64,000 bases of DNA from CAWINY01 sp963837635. GTDB lineage: Bacteria; Acidobacteriota; Terriglobia; Terriglobales; Acidobacteriaceae. Under the pieces are notes generated by a model. It made no database searches and was not told where the DNA came from. It saw only the letters and a program-made list of their open reading frames with translations. The position numbers were made by a program, and so were the translations under genes. Within the stretch, counting starts at the first letter, position 1; every line of letters begins with the position of its first letter. Location of the stretch: NCBI GenBank assembly GCA_963837635.1, contig CAWINY010000005.1:1-64000 (forward strand), written 5' to 3'. This document shows, one piece after another, positions 1-7,979 of this stretch.

Positions 1-506
1 TTTTGTTTGTCGTCCTCCTCGATCCCCGCTTTCAGAATGTGCCCGCCGTACTCGCTGGCGGCCTGCCGGCCAGCGATGCGGCGTCGGTTAGCGACTCTGC
101 CACCACGTGCTTGACCGCGCCCGCCGTGTCGTAGAAGGGAATGGCCTCAATGCGGGGATGGTCTTTCAGAAAGTCGCGGCATTGCTGCAGCGCGACCGGA
201 TGCGAATAGACGCGGCGCAACTGGGCCAGGCGAACTCCCGGGGCGGCGATCAGGGTGTGAACAATGCGCAGGCGGAACTCGCGCTCGACAAATACCGGGT
301 TGGCGAGCGGCGGGTCGAAGGTGCTCAATGACCGGGCCGGCCAGCGAGTTCTCCACCGGGATGAGCGCGGCGTCCACCTGGCCCTTGACCACGCGCGTGA
401 ATACCTCGCGCGACGCCGGACAGGGCACGATCGCCGCTTTCGGCAGCCACTTGAGTGCAGCCTCGTGGCTGAAAGAACCAGCTTCACCTTGGATCGCGAT
501 CTTCAT
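1..506 (-). pseudogene. pheA: Prephenate dehydratase, 5' part, two frameshifts, runs off window
   Basis: Prephenate dehydratase makes phenylpyruvate from prephenate in phenylalanine synthesis. The start at 506 gives MKIAIQGEAGSFSHEAA, the typical N-terminus, followed by VPCPASREVFTRVVKGQVDAALIPVENS. Near 320 one extra C (CACCTT instead of CACTTC on the coding strand) shifts the frame. The family sequence resumes in the next frame as LANPVFVEREFRLRI, then VYSHPVALQQC and AGAVKHVVAE. A second shift lies near 65-72, consistent with loss of one GGCC unit; after it the expected AASEYGGHILKAGIE is read in another frame. The C-terminal half lies outside the window. Either the gene is decaying, or the sequence at this edge holds indel errors. 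Confidence 0.8.
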
Positions 507-507
507 A

Positions 508-700
508 GTCAGCTATCAGCTATCAGCCATCAGCCGTCGGGAACCAGGTTCGGCCAAGTTATCAGCAGCTATCAGCTGTCGGCTATCAGGAAATAGCCAA
601 CGACCAGCTCGAACAGAATACCCGGATGGGGTCGCAGAATACCCCGAATTTGGTGCTGCTGACGACTGATGGCTGATGGCTGACGGCTGGCCTGCAACTT
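508..700. repeat. Degenerate short-period tract (TCAGCTA / GCTGATG type)
   Basis: Between pheA and the next gene lie runs of a 6-8 base unit (TCAGCTATCAGC, then GCTGATGGCTGACGG). A related tract (GCTGACGGCTGATGGC) occurs at 7953-7979. The tract has no coding character and resembles other degenerate short-period tracts in spacers of this window. Confidence 0.6.
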
Positions 701-777
701 GCGATTCCTTGCAACCTCGACCTTGAGTCCCGAACCTAACATAACAGGCAAGGCAACGAGTTAGAGGGCTAACCGCG

Positions 778-930
778 ATGCTTTGGACATTGTTTGTGGT
801 TTTGTTGACTCTGTGGTTGCTGGGGGTGGTCAGCAGCTACACCTTGGGCGGGTTCGTCCATCTGCTGCTGGTGCTGGCCCTGCTGGCCCTGATTTTGCAG
901 CTTCTGACCAGCCACAGCAGCGCAATCTGA
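778..930 (+). CDS. Lmo0937-family (DUF5670) small membrane protein, 50 aa
   Basis: This 50-residue protein starts MLWTLFVVLLTLWLLG and continues SYTLGGFVHLLLVLALLALILQLL. That pattern of two hydrophobic stretches separated by a short YTLGG turn is the signature of the Lmo0937/DUF5670 family of tiny inner-membrane proteins. Family members often sit beside stress genes, and here a CsbD-like gene follows 30 bases downstream on the same strand, so the pair probably forms one stress-induced operon. The function of the family is unknown. Confidence 0.75.
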   Translation: MLWTLFVVLLTLWLLGVVSSYTLGGFVHLLLVLALLALILQLLTSHSSAI

Positions 931-960
931 AACCCTGGTCGCATAGAGGGGAGGGCTGAC

Positions 961-1227
961 ATGGATAAGGACAAAATGAAGGGCAAGGTGACGGATATCA
1001 GCGGGCGAATCAAGCGCCAAACCGGTGAATGGACGGGCGACAAGGAACTGCAAGCGGAAGGCGCCGCCGAGCAGATTAAGGGCAAGGCGCAAAAGGGCGT
1101 CGGCGCGGCGAAAGAGGTGGTTCGCGAGATGAAGCAGCAGGTCGAGCGCGCTTTACAACCCAAAGGCAAAGAGACAAAAGAGATCAGACGCCAAGAGATT
1201 AAACGCGAGAAGAAGGACGTGGCCTGA
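961..1227 (+). CDS. CsbD-family stress protein
   Basis: An 88-residue hydrophilic, Lys/Glu-rich protein. It has the CsbD pattern: MDKDKMKGKVTDISGRIK, then QTGEWTGDKELQAEGAAEQIKG and a Lys-rich helical tail. CsbD-like proteins are small cytoplasmic general-stress proteins of unknown mechanism. The tail (KGKETKEIRRQEIKREKKD) is longer than the usual roughly 65-residue family length. It follows the DUF5670 membrane protein closely and probably shares its transcript. Confidence 0.85.
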   Translation: MDKDKMKGKVTDISGRIKRQTGEWTGDKELQAEGAAEQIKGKAQKGVGAAKEVVREMKQQVERALQPKGKETKEIRRQEIKREKKDVA

Positions 1228-1271
1228 GGTACGCCGTCCCTACCGGGACTCGGGCCAGATTTGTGCGCTCA

Positions 1272-1300
1272 CCCAGGGCTTACCGACCTGGGCTATTTTC
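1272..1300 (+). terminator. Hairpin with T-rich tail after csbD-like gene
   Basis: CCCAGG (1272-1277) pairs with CCTGGG (1287-1292) around a 9-base loop and is followed by CTATTTTCT. It lies 45 bases past the CsbD stop, between convergent genes. It could act as a weak terminator. The loop is similar to a repeat at 2418-2440 (CCCGGGCTTACGCCCGGG), so it may instead be a copy of that repeat. Confidence 0.4.
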
Positions 1301-1332
1301 TGTTGTCCAAGCAGACTGGCCACCCTGTTGCA

Positions 1333-1731
1333 TCACCATTCCGAGTAGGCGGTGCCGTCGCTTCCAACGGCCTCTGAACCGCTGTGGACGTCGTCGATCC
1401 CAGCCTGGGTCTGATCGGGGGATGCGATTACATCTTCCTCCTGGTTCACTACCCAGGTGCTGTTCGATTGAGTGATCGGGTCCTTTGGGATTTGCTTGAT
1501 GTAGCCGGCGCTCACCAGATCATCGAGTGACTGGGGAGCCTGCTGCTTGTCCTGGGTATATTGGCTGATGAGCGAGCGCAACTGGAACAGGTCGTCGCGC
1601 AGCACGGCCTCGCGGGCGCGCAAAATGGATGCGGAGTACATAGGTATCGCAATCGAGATGAGGATGAGCAGAATGCTCATCACAATCATCAACTCGATCA
1701 GGGTGAAGCCGCGTTTTGCTTTGCTCACCAT
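1333..1731 (-). CDS. Type II secretion pseudopilin (GspG-like)
   Basis: The 132-residue product begins MVSKAKRGFTLIELMIVMSI. It has a short basic leader, the G-FTLIEL prepilin peptidase site (cleavage after Gly8) and a roughly 20-residue hydrophobic helix. The rest (REAVLRDDLFQLRSLISQYTQDKQQAPQSLDDLVSAGY, then IPKDPIT) matches the GspG major-pseudopilin pattern. I chose the ATG at 1731 over the longer reading frame because it gives a normal leader and overlaps the upstream pseudopilin stop by 7 bases (ATGGTGA), which implies translational coupling. It would be assembled into the periplasmic pseudopilus. The secretin gene upstream at 2554-4914 fits this role. Confidence 0.85.
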   Translation of the reverse strand: MVSKAKRGFTLIELMIVMSILLILISIAIPMYSASILRAREAVLRDDLFQLRSLISQYTQDKQQAPQSLDDLVSAGYIKQIPKDPITQSNSTWVVNQEEDVIASPDQTQAGIDDVHSGSEAVGSDGTAYSEW

Positions 1732-2246
1732 TTCTTGTACTTTGTGCCGTCCAGGGCCGTGCCCTCCGACTTGGTATTGACGTCGAATACGCTGTTCCCG
1801 TCCCAGGAATCTGAATCGGGATCGTCCTGCATGGAGCGCATTCCCCACTCCGCCTTCCCCGTCATTGGATCTACCGGGATGCGGCGAAGAAACTTAAGTT
1901 TTTTCCCGCCGACATCCACCCCGTTCACCAGAGTGTCGAGGTCCGGGGGATAGCCATCACTGCCAACCTTGGTCCGGAACCGCGGAGGCTGGGCGGCCGC
2001 CGCGTCGTAATAGCGGTCGATGGCGTCGCGCATCTCCCAGAGATCGCGGCGCAACTCCCGCTCTTTTGCTCGCTTGACGGTGATGCGCCCCATGGGAACG
2101 GCCATGCCGGTCAGGATCAAGAGGACCGTGATAGCCACGATCAGCTCGACCATGGTTAAGCCTTGGGCCCCCTGGGCCCTCGGCAAGCGGCGGTCTTGCG
2201 CTTGCTGGAGTCGATGGCGCGAGCCTTTGGCTGAAGCCAACTGCAT
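1725..2246 (-). CDS. Type II secretion pseudopilin (GspG-like), second copy
   Basis: A 173-residue protein with an unusually long basic leader of 29 residues ending AQGAQG, then LTMVELIVAITVLLILTGMAVP. The T3/E5 pattern and hydrophobic helix mark a class III prepilin signal. Downstream, RDLWEMRDAIDRYYDAA and IPVDPMTGKAEW follow the GspG plan. An internal start giving a shorter leader is possible, but no good ribosome site shows. It lies just upstream of, and overlaps, a second pseudopilin gene. Two adjacent GspG-like genes behind a secretin suggest a pseudopilus made of more than one subunit. Confidence 0.82.
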   Translation of the reverse strand: MQLASAKGSRHRLQQAQDRRLPRAQGAQGLTMVELIVAITVLLILTGMAVPMGRITVKRAKERELRRDLWEMRDAIDRYYDAAAAQPPRFRTKVGSDGYPPDLDTLVNGVDVGGKKLKFLRRIPVDPMTGKAEWGMRSMQDDPDSDSWDGNSVFDVNTKSEGTALDGTKYKKW

Positions 2247-2271
2247 ACCGGTATTCTACCCGTTTACCACT

Positions 2272-2523
2272 GTCATCCTGACGCTGAGTGCAGCGAAGCG
2301 GAAGGATCTATGTATTTCTTCTGTGAACAATACACAGATTCTTCGCTCGCCGCACTCGCTCCGTCGAACATCACGTACCAGTCGCCCCTGAAGGGGCTCC
2401 ACGGAGCTTTTTCTGCCTACCCCGGGCTTACGCCCGGGGCTAACTTCAGTCGCCCGCCTCGCGGGCTCGTGATGTTCATCCCTGTGGGTGGGCCGCAGGC
2501 CCATGTGTCACTCAGAATGACAA
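2272..2523. repeat. Composite palindromic repeat cluster
   Basis: The 306-base spacer between the pseudopilin and the secretin is almost all repeat. It opens with a degenerate copy of the GTCATCCTGAGCGAAGCGAAGG element and ends with its inverse (CTCAGAATGACA). In between are a CCCGGGCTTACGCCCGGG hairpin and a GTGGGCCGCAGGCCCAT unit also found at 15340-15365. No coding signal is seen. Confidence 0.75.
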
Positions 2524-2553
2524 CCCCGGGGGACCAAAAGCCGCTCCATGTTC

Positions 2554-4914
2554 CTACTTCACCACGATTTGCGCGCTGGTCCCGGCGGCGGAGATGGCTT
2601 GCATATTGCCGTCCTTCACTCCTGCCCGGGATATGGCAATCTGTCCTTCTCCCGCGGCCTTCGCCATGAAGGTCACGGTAAACACATGGCCCTGCCCCGA
2701 GACCCCGGGAGCGTTGGGAGGCCGGGTAGCCGTGATCTGCAGCGTGCCCGTGGAAGCGTCATCGCGATGGACAATGGCCACTGCCTGCCCGTCCTGACCC
2801 AGGAACGAGCCGTTGGAAACGTTCACCACCTGCAGCATCTGCGGGTTGTACTGCACCATCAGCGGCACTGAATAGACGTTCTGTGCGCCGGCAATGTCCA
2901 CATTGACCGGGAAGGTCGATCCGACCGGCTGCGTGATTTGCGGCGGATCAAACGACAGCACCAGACCCTGCGCCGCGGGCTGCGCGGCTTGCGCCGGCGG
3001 CGTTGGCGCCGGTGCGCCATTGCTACCGGGAGCCACGGCCTGAGCCTGCGGCGTGCCCTGCGGCCCTCGATTAGGTGCTGGCGCCGGTTGGCCCGGTTGA
3101 ACCGGGTTCGGCGCGCCCGCAGGCGGGCCGGGGGCTGCCGGGGCCGGAGTCGCAGGCTTGCCCGAAGTGGAGCGCCGCAGGTCGATGGCATTCGCGGTGC
3201 CGATGTCGATCGGCTTGAGGTTGAGCGCAGTGAGTTCCTGGCCGCGCACGATATGCGGGATCAGCACGAAGACAATCTCATTCTGCCGGTGGTCGATATT
3301 CTCGTTGCTGAAGAAGTACTTGAAGAAGGGAATATTGGCCAGCCAGGGAATGCCGGCGATCGTCTTGATATCGTCGTCTTCCAGAATGCCGCCCAGCAGA
3401 CTGACTTCGCCTTCCTTGAGGCGGATCTCATGATCCACCTTGCGCTGGCCAATGACCGGTTGCGAGATGCCGCCGATATTCGCATTGCTGGTCACGGAAG
3501 AGACATCCAGCACCAGCTTCAGCGTGACCTCCCGGCCAGCGTGCACGCGCGGCGTGATTTCGATATTCACGCCGACGTCGATGTACTGGAACTGGGTATT
3601 GACCAGCGGGTTGATGCCCACGCCGCCGATGCCCGGCTGGAACGAACCGGTGGCCACCGGCACGCGATCGCCGATTTTTAGCGTGGCTTTTTGTCCATCC
3701 AGCGCGCGGATCTGCGGGTTCTGCAGAATCTTGGTATCGGAGTTGGAAAGCGATGCGGTAAGCGATGCCTGCGGTATGGTGATCGAGAAATCCTTGGCCG
3801 TCAGGTTCCCGATGGTGTTCAGGTTGATCGTGCCGCTGGTGCCTGACGTGGTGCCGGTGGTGGTGCCAGTCGTGCTCGAACTCGAACTGTTGACGTTGCC
3901 GTTCAAAGCCACCGTGGCGCTGGTTGGAGGATTGACGCCGAGGTTGCGGATCCTCTCCCGGCTGATCTGCATGATGGCGACATCGATGACCACTTCCGAC
4001 TTGGCCTTGTCGAGATCACCGATCAGCTTTTCCGCCAGCGCCACTTGGTCCGGAGTGCCGCGCACCACGATCGCCGATTGGGTCGGGATCTGGGTGACGC
4101 GGCTAACATCCAGAATGGTGCGCATGGTGTTCACGACGTCCTGCAACTCGGTGGGCTGGGCCAGATTGGAAAGATAAAAAGTGCGGATGACGTTCTGCTC
4201 GATCTCTTTGCGTTTGGCCGGGGTGTCGGCGGCGACAAAAATCGTGTTGGGGGTGACCGGGCGCCAGAAGGTCTTCGACTCCAGCGCCGCTAGCTCCAAA
4301 GCATCCATCAGGGTAACGTTATTCAGCTCGACGTGGATCCTCTTCGCGGTGTAGTCCGGATCGAAGAGCACGTTGATCCCGGCCAGCTTGCCGATGGTGT
4401 CGAAAACGACCTTGGCATCTTCGGTCAGCTTCAGCGTGATCGGGGTGTCGGAAACCGGCTGCAAATCGACCGGTCCCCCCGCGGCTTCGATCCTTTTACT
4501 CAGGACGTTGGGACCGGGTCCGCCCTGGGTCCCCTTATCCTGTTCCGACTCCATCATCACCTGCGTGCGGCGAATTTCCTGCTCGGCGATGAAGCTGGAG
4601 GGATCGATGGCCAGCGCGCGCTGGAATTCGGTCACGGCGTCTTGCAACATGCCGGCATCGCGCGCCTGCTGGCCCCGCTTGAGATGCACGGCAGCGGCCT
4701 GGATGCGTGTCCGCTCCATGGAGGCGCGATAGGAAAGATTCTTCGGCTTGAGCTTATAGGCCTGAGCGTAGTCCAGGTAGGCAGTGTCGTAGTCCTGGCG
4801 TGCTTCCGCTTCCTGCCCTTTGGAATACAGCCCACCGGCCGAATCGGCCCACAGCGGCGCTACGTTCAGCAAAACGGCGAAAAAAACTACCAACACCTGC
4901 GCGCGTGCTCTCAT
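2554..4914 (-). CDS. Secretin (GspD/PilQ-like) with TPR start and C-terminal cohesin-like domain
   Basis: A 786-residue outer-membrane secretin. I chose the ATG at 4914 because AAGGAG lies 4 bases upstream and a signal peptide (residues 1-24, ending PLWADSA) follows. Domains in order: TPR-like repeats (25-120), an STN/N0-type domain (about 160-230, LAGINVLFDPDY), a secretin_N domain (about 240-300), and the secretin core with GVNIEITPRV, VSLLGGILEDDD and NEIVFVLIPHIVR (up to about 590). A Pro/Ala/Gln-rich linker of about 70 residues leads to a cohesin-like fold (LSFDPPQITQPVGSTFPVNV ... MLQVVNVSNGSFL). Two pseudopilin genes lie downstream on the same strand, so a type II secretion or related machine is likely. 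The cohesin fusion is not part of textbook GspD. Confidence 0.88.
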   Translation of the reverse strand: MRARAQVLVVFFAVLLNVAPLWADSAGGLYSKGQEAEARQDYDTAYLDYAQAYKLKPKNLSYRASMERTRIQAAAVHLKRGQQARDAGMLQDAVTEFQRALAIDPSSFIAEQEIRRTQVMMESEQDKGTQGGPGPNVLSKRIEAAGGPVDLQPVSDTPITLKLTEDAKVVFDTIGKLAGINVLFDPDYTAKRIHVELNNVTLMDALELAALESKTFWRPVTPNTIFVAADTPAKRKEIEQNVIRTFYLSNLAQPTELQDVVNTMRTILDVSRVTQIPTQSAIVVRGTPDQVALAEKLIGDLDKAKSEVVIDVAIMQISRERIRNLGVNPPTSATVALNGNVNSSSSSTTGTTTGTTSGTSGTINLNTIGNLTAKDFSITIPQASLTASLSNSDTKILQNPQIRALDGQKATLKIGDRVPVATGSFQPGIGGVGINPLVNTQFQYIDVGVNIEITPRVHAGREVTLKLVLDVSSVTSNANIGGISQPVIGQRKVDHEIRLKEGEVSLLGGILEDDDIKTIAGIPWLANIPFFKYFFSNENIDHRQNEIVFVLIPHIVRGQELTALNLKPIDIGTANAIDLRRSTSGKPATPAPAAPGPPAGAPNPVQPGQPAPAPNRGPQGTPQAQAVAPGSNGAPAPTPPAQAAQPAAQGLVLSFDPPQITQPVGSTFPVNVDIAGAQNVYSVPLMVQYNPQMLQVVNVSNGSFLGQDGQAVAIVHRDDASTGTLQITATRPPNAPGVSGQGHVFTVTFMAKAAGEGQIAISRAGVKDGNMQAISAAGTSAQIVVK

Positions 4915-5147
4915 TCGACTCCTTAGACGTGCGGCAACCCACGGGGTCAACCCCTGGGGATTACATCGTCAACAACGTTCCCACGGATGAGGCCCGCTTT
5001 CCCTACTCGTGCTCTCAACCAGACGCCACTCGCAAACACTAACCACCGCGCCGCGGGAATCCCGCGTTTCCAACCCCAAGCGCGCAACTCACGTTGGCCC
5101 GAGACGTTGGCCAGGGACTCTGAAAGTGGTGCTCTGAAACGAGGTGA

Positions 5148-5153
5148 ATTATA
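5148..5153 (-). promoter_or_regulatory. Possible -10 box for the secretin operon
   Basis: TATAAT reads on the minus strand at 5153-5148, about 235 bases before the secretin start, in the spacer divergent from smpB. No convincing -35 box is visible at the expected distance, so this is only a weak call. Confidence 0.25.
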
Positions 5154-5213
5154 CAACCCGGGCAGCTAAGTAGCACTATTCCTATGTGTTAGGATTGGTT
5201 TTATTACGTTTTC

Positions 5214-5738
5214 ATGACCCGCCAACTCCATTCGCTCGAACCCGAGAAACCCAGGAACCCGAAGCGCGACCCGGTCGCCGCGGGGGAGCGTGATGTGACT
5301 GTCAATCGGCAGGCGGCGCATAACTACCTGCTGATGGAGAAATTTGAAGCCGGCATCGTGCTGACCGGCACCGAGGTCAAGGCGGCCCGCGCCGGCCTCG
5401 TCAACCTGCGCGACGCCTATGGACTGGTCAAAAATGGCGAACTCTGGCTGTTGAACGCTCACATCGGCGAGTATAGCCATGGGAATATCTGCAACCATGC
5501 CCCGCTGCGCACCCGCAAACTCCTGGTTCATAAGAACGAGGTGGATAAACTGCTGGGCAAGACGAAGCTGAAGGGCCTGACGCTCATCCCCACCCGCATG
5601 TACTTCAAGACTGGCAAGCTGAAAGTGGAATTGGCGTTGGCCAAGGGCAAGCAGCTTTGGGACAAACGCGAGACCGAGCGCCGCCGCACCGCCGACAAAG
5701 AGGCGCGTGAGGCCATTGCACGAAGCAGAAAGACGTAG
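5214..5738 (+). CDS. smpB: SsrA-binding protein SmpB
   Basis: SmpB binds tmRNA and helps it rescue stalled ribosomes (trans-translation). The 174-residue product carries the family hallmarks: NRQAAHNYLLMEKFEAGIVLTGTEVKAAR at about 29-57, then NLRDAYGLV, HIGEYSHGN, HAPLRTRKLLVHKNE and the C-terminal Lys/Arg tail GKQLWDKRETERRRTADKEA. The N-terminal extension of about 25 residues before the conserved core is slightly longer than usual; a later start is possible. No tmRNA gene is seen nearby. Confidence 0.95.
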   Translation: MTRQLHSLEPEKPRNPKRDPVAAGERDVTVNRQAAHNYLLMEKFEAGIVLTGTEVKAARAGLVNLRDAYGLVKNGELWLLNAHIGEYSHGNICNHAPLRTRKLLVHKNEVDKLLGKTKLKGLTLIPTRMYFKTGKLKVELALAKGKQLWDKRETERRRTADKEAREAIARSRKT

Positions 5739-5802
5739 CCGGCGCCTCGCCGGCGGGTCAGAAACGCCTTAGAGCAGACGTAGAACAGAGGCAGATCGCA
5801 CG

Positions 5803-7329
5803 ATGAATATCCAGCTCTCCTATGTATCCCCCGCTGAAGTGGAAACCGAGTGTCTTGTTGTGCCGGTGCTCGATGCCGGTGAGAAAGACCAGCCGCGGCC
5901 CAAGGTTGCCGCTGATCCCGCCGTTGAGAAGGCAGCCGCGGATGTCATTGCCTCCGGTGAAGTCACCGGCAAGGCGTACGAGTCCGTGCTCATTCACCGG
6001 CCACAGGGACTCAAGGCCAAGCGCCTGCTCCTGGTCGGCGGCGGCAAGGAAGCGAACTTCTCGACCGCCGAGTTGCGCAAGATTGCCGGTGCCGCGGTGC
6101 GCTTTCTGAAACCGAAGACCATCCGCAGCCTTGCCATCGTCGCGCCAACGCTAAGTTCCGCCGCGGACTGCGTGCGCTCCATCGCGGAAGGTGCTTTCGT
6201 CGGCAACTTCGATCCGGACACCTACAAGAGTGACCGCAAGGACCAGAAGATCGATTCGCTGACCATCCTCGCGGATAAGGCCAGCCAAGCGCTCGATCAG
6301 GCGGTGAACGAAGCCCGCATTCTTGGCGAGTCGCAGAACTTCACCCGCGAGCTGGTGAACGAGCCCAGCAACCGCATGACCCCCTCCATGCTGGCCGACC
6401 GTGCGAAGAAGATGGCGGAGGAAGTCGGTCTGAAGTGCGAAGTGTACGGCCCGGAGAAGCTGCACGAACTGAAGATGGGCGCGTTCTGGAGCGTGGCCCA
6501 GGGCTCCGACGAAGAGCCGAGATTAATCGTGATGCGATATGAACCCGCGGGTGCGCCGGAACAGCCGGTGCTCGGCCTCGTCGGCAAGGGCGTTACCTTT
6601 GACAGCGGCGGCATCTCGATCAAGCCCTCCGACGGCATGGAGAAGATGAAGTACGACATGGCCGGCGGGGCCACCATGATCGGAGCCATGCGCGCCATTG
6701 CGCTGCTCAAGCCGAAGGTGAAGGTCATCGCCGTGGTCTGCGCCACGGAGAACATGCCGTCGGGCAAGGCGCAGAAGCCCGGGGACGTGCAGATCGCGAT
6801 GTCCGGCAAATCAATCGAGATCATCAACACCGACGCCGAAGGCCGCCTGGTGCTGGCCGACGGCTTGCACTACGCGCGCCAGCTTGGCTGTACCCACCTG
6901 ATCGACGCCGCCACGCTCACCGGTGCCTGCGTGGTGGCGCTGGGCTACATCAATGTCGGGGTTTTCGCGAACAACGACGCGCTGTACGAGCGCTTCCGCC
7001 AGGCCAACCTGCGCGCCGGCGAGAAGATGTGGCGCCTGCCGCTCGATGCCGAGTACAGCGAGCAAATTCGCAGCCAGATCGCCGACATGCAGAACACCGG
7101 CGGACGCTGGGGCGGCGCGGTGACGGCGGCCATGTTCCTCAAGGAATTCGTGGAGGAGACGCCGTGGATTCACCTCGACATCGCGGGCACGGCGTGGATC
7201 GAAGACAACAAGGCGTGGATCGCCAAAGGACCCAGCGGAGTCGCGGTGCGCTCGCTGGTGGAATTTGTGGAGGACGCCGCGAAGAATCCGCAAGGCCTTT
7301 CCAGCGGAGATGGCGCCAGCGGAACGTAG
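5803..7329 (+). CDS. pepA: Leucyl aminopeptidase (cytosol aminopeptidase, M17)
   Basis: A 508-residue M17 metallo-aminopeptidase that removes N-terminal residues from peptides in the cytoplasm. The N-terminal macro-like domain spans about residues 1-170. The catalytic domain holds GKGVTFDSGGISIKPSDGM (metal-binding Lys and Asp) and the M17 signature NTDAEGRLVLAD near residue 340, followed by IDAATLTGACVVALG. Length is normal for the family. It starts 64 bases after smpB on the same strand, and a GC-rich GCCGGCGCCTCGCCGGCGGG hairpin lies between them. Confidence 0.95.
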   Translation: MNIQLSYVSPAEVETECLVVPVLDAGEKDQPRPKVAADPAVEKAAADVIASGEVTGKAYESVLIHRPQGLKAKRLLLVGGGKEANFSTAELRKIAGAAVRFLKPKTIRSLAIVAPTLSSAADCVRSIAEGAFVGNFDPDTYKSDRKDQKIDSLTILADKASQALDQAVNEARILGESQNFTRELVNEPSNRMTPSMLADRAKKMAEEVGLKCEVYGPEKLHELKMGAFWSVAQGSDEEPRLIVMRYEPAGAPEQPVLGLVGKGVTFDSGGISIKPSDGMEKMKYDMAGGATMIGAMRAIALLKPKVKVIAVVCATENMPSGKAQKPGDVQIAMSGKSIEIINTDAEGRLVLADGLHYARQLGCTHLIDAATLTGACVVALGYINVGVFANNDALYERFRQANLRAGEKMWRLPLDAEYSEQIRSQIADMQNTGGRWGGAVTAAMFLKEFVEETPWIHLDIAGTAWIEDNKAWIAKGPSGVAVRSLVEFVEDAAKNPQGLSSGDGASGT

Positions 7330-7364
7330 AAGCGCAGTTGATGGTGGCGCGAAGCAGTGATTCT

Positions 7365-7440
7365 CGTTCTCCGTTTTCCGTGCTCCGTATAGTGCCGCGT
7401 GACATGAAACGGAGAACGGAGAACGCGGAACGGAGAACGT
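7365..7440. repeat. Inverted CCGTTCTCCG / CGGAGAACGG tract
   Basis: A run of CCGTTCTCCG-like units (7365-7386) is followed by its inverse (7410-7440, CGGAGAACGGAGAACG). It ends about 14 bases before the start of the PsiE-like gene. Related tracts lie at 31600-31670 and 57506-57590. Confidence 0.65.
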
Positions 7441-7453
7441 TTTCGAGGAGAAC

Positions 7454-7924
7454 ATGACGGAACGGCCAGAAAAGAATTCGGCCCCGCGCTCGTGGGTGGT
7501 CCAAGGACTGGTGCTGGTGGAAGATGTGATTTACACCGGCCTGGGAGTTCTGCTGTCCGTCTCCGCCGTTGCGCTGCTGGCCTCGGGCTTCAAGAGTTTC
7601 ATCGTCGCCATTGCCCACCATGCTTTAGGCAGCCAGTTCATTGGCTTGCTGGACCAGATCCTTTTGGTCCTGCTGGTCATCGAGTTGCTCTACACGGTAC
7701 AGGTTTCGTTTCGCGAGCACGGACTGGTGGCCGAGCCATTCTTCGTCGTGGCGCTCATCGCCGTGATCCGCAGAATCCTGATTCTGGCCGCCCAGCTCCC
7801 GGAGCTGCCACAAGCGAGTGAAGCTGTGTTCCGGCGCGCCATTATTGAACTGGGCCTGCTGGCCTTCATGATCGTGGTGCTGGTCGGATCGCTGATCCAG
7901 TTGCAGAAACACAAGCCAGAGTGA
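7454..7924 (+). CDS. PsiE-family membrane protein
   Basis: A 156-residue integral membrane protein with four hydrophobic segments (about 22-46, 61-82, 95-110, 130-148). It matches the PsiE (phosphate-starvation-inducible) plan: VEDVIYTGLGVLLSVSAVAL, then LLDQILLVLLVIELLYTVQV and EPFFVVALIAVIRRILIL. The role of PsiE proteins is not known; in E. coli the gene responds to phosphate starvation and cAMP-CRP. The start is ATG at 7454 after GAGGAGA. It is flanked on both sides by short-period repeat tracts and faces argS. Confidence 0.8.
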   Translation: MTERPEKNSAPRSWVVQGLVLVEDVIYTGLGVLLSVSAVALLASGFKSFIVAIAHHALGSQFIGLLDQILLVLLVIELLYTVQVSFREHGLVAEPFFVVALIAVIRRILILAAQLPELPQASEAVFRRAIIELGLLAFMIVVLVGSLIQLQKHKPE

Positions 7925-7979
7925 GAAGCCATGATGCCATGCGTCGACTTGCTGACGGCTGATGGCTGATGGCTGACTT

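Noticed and set aside
1263..1475. 70-codon plus-strand frame after csbD-like gene
   Set aside because: Arg/Pro-rich, runs across a hairpin and antisense to the pseudopilin gene.
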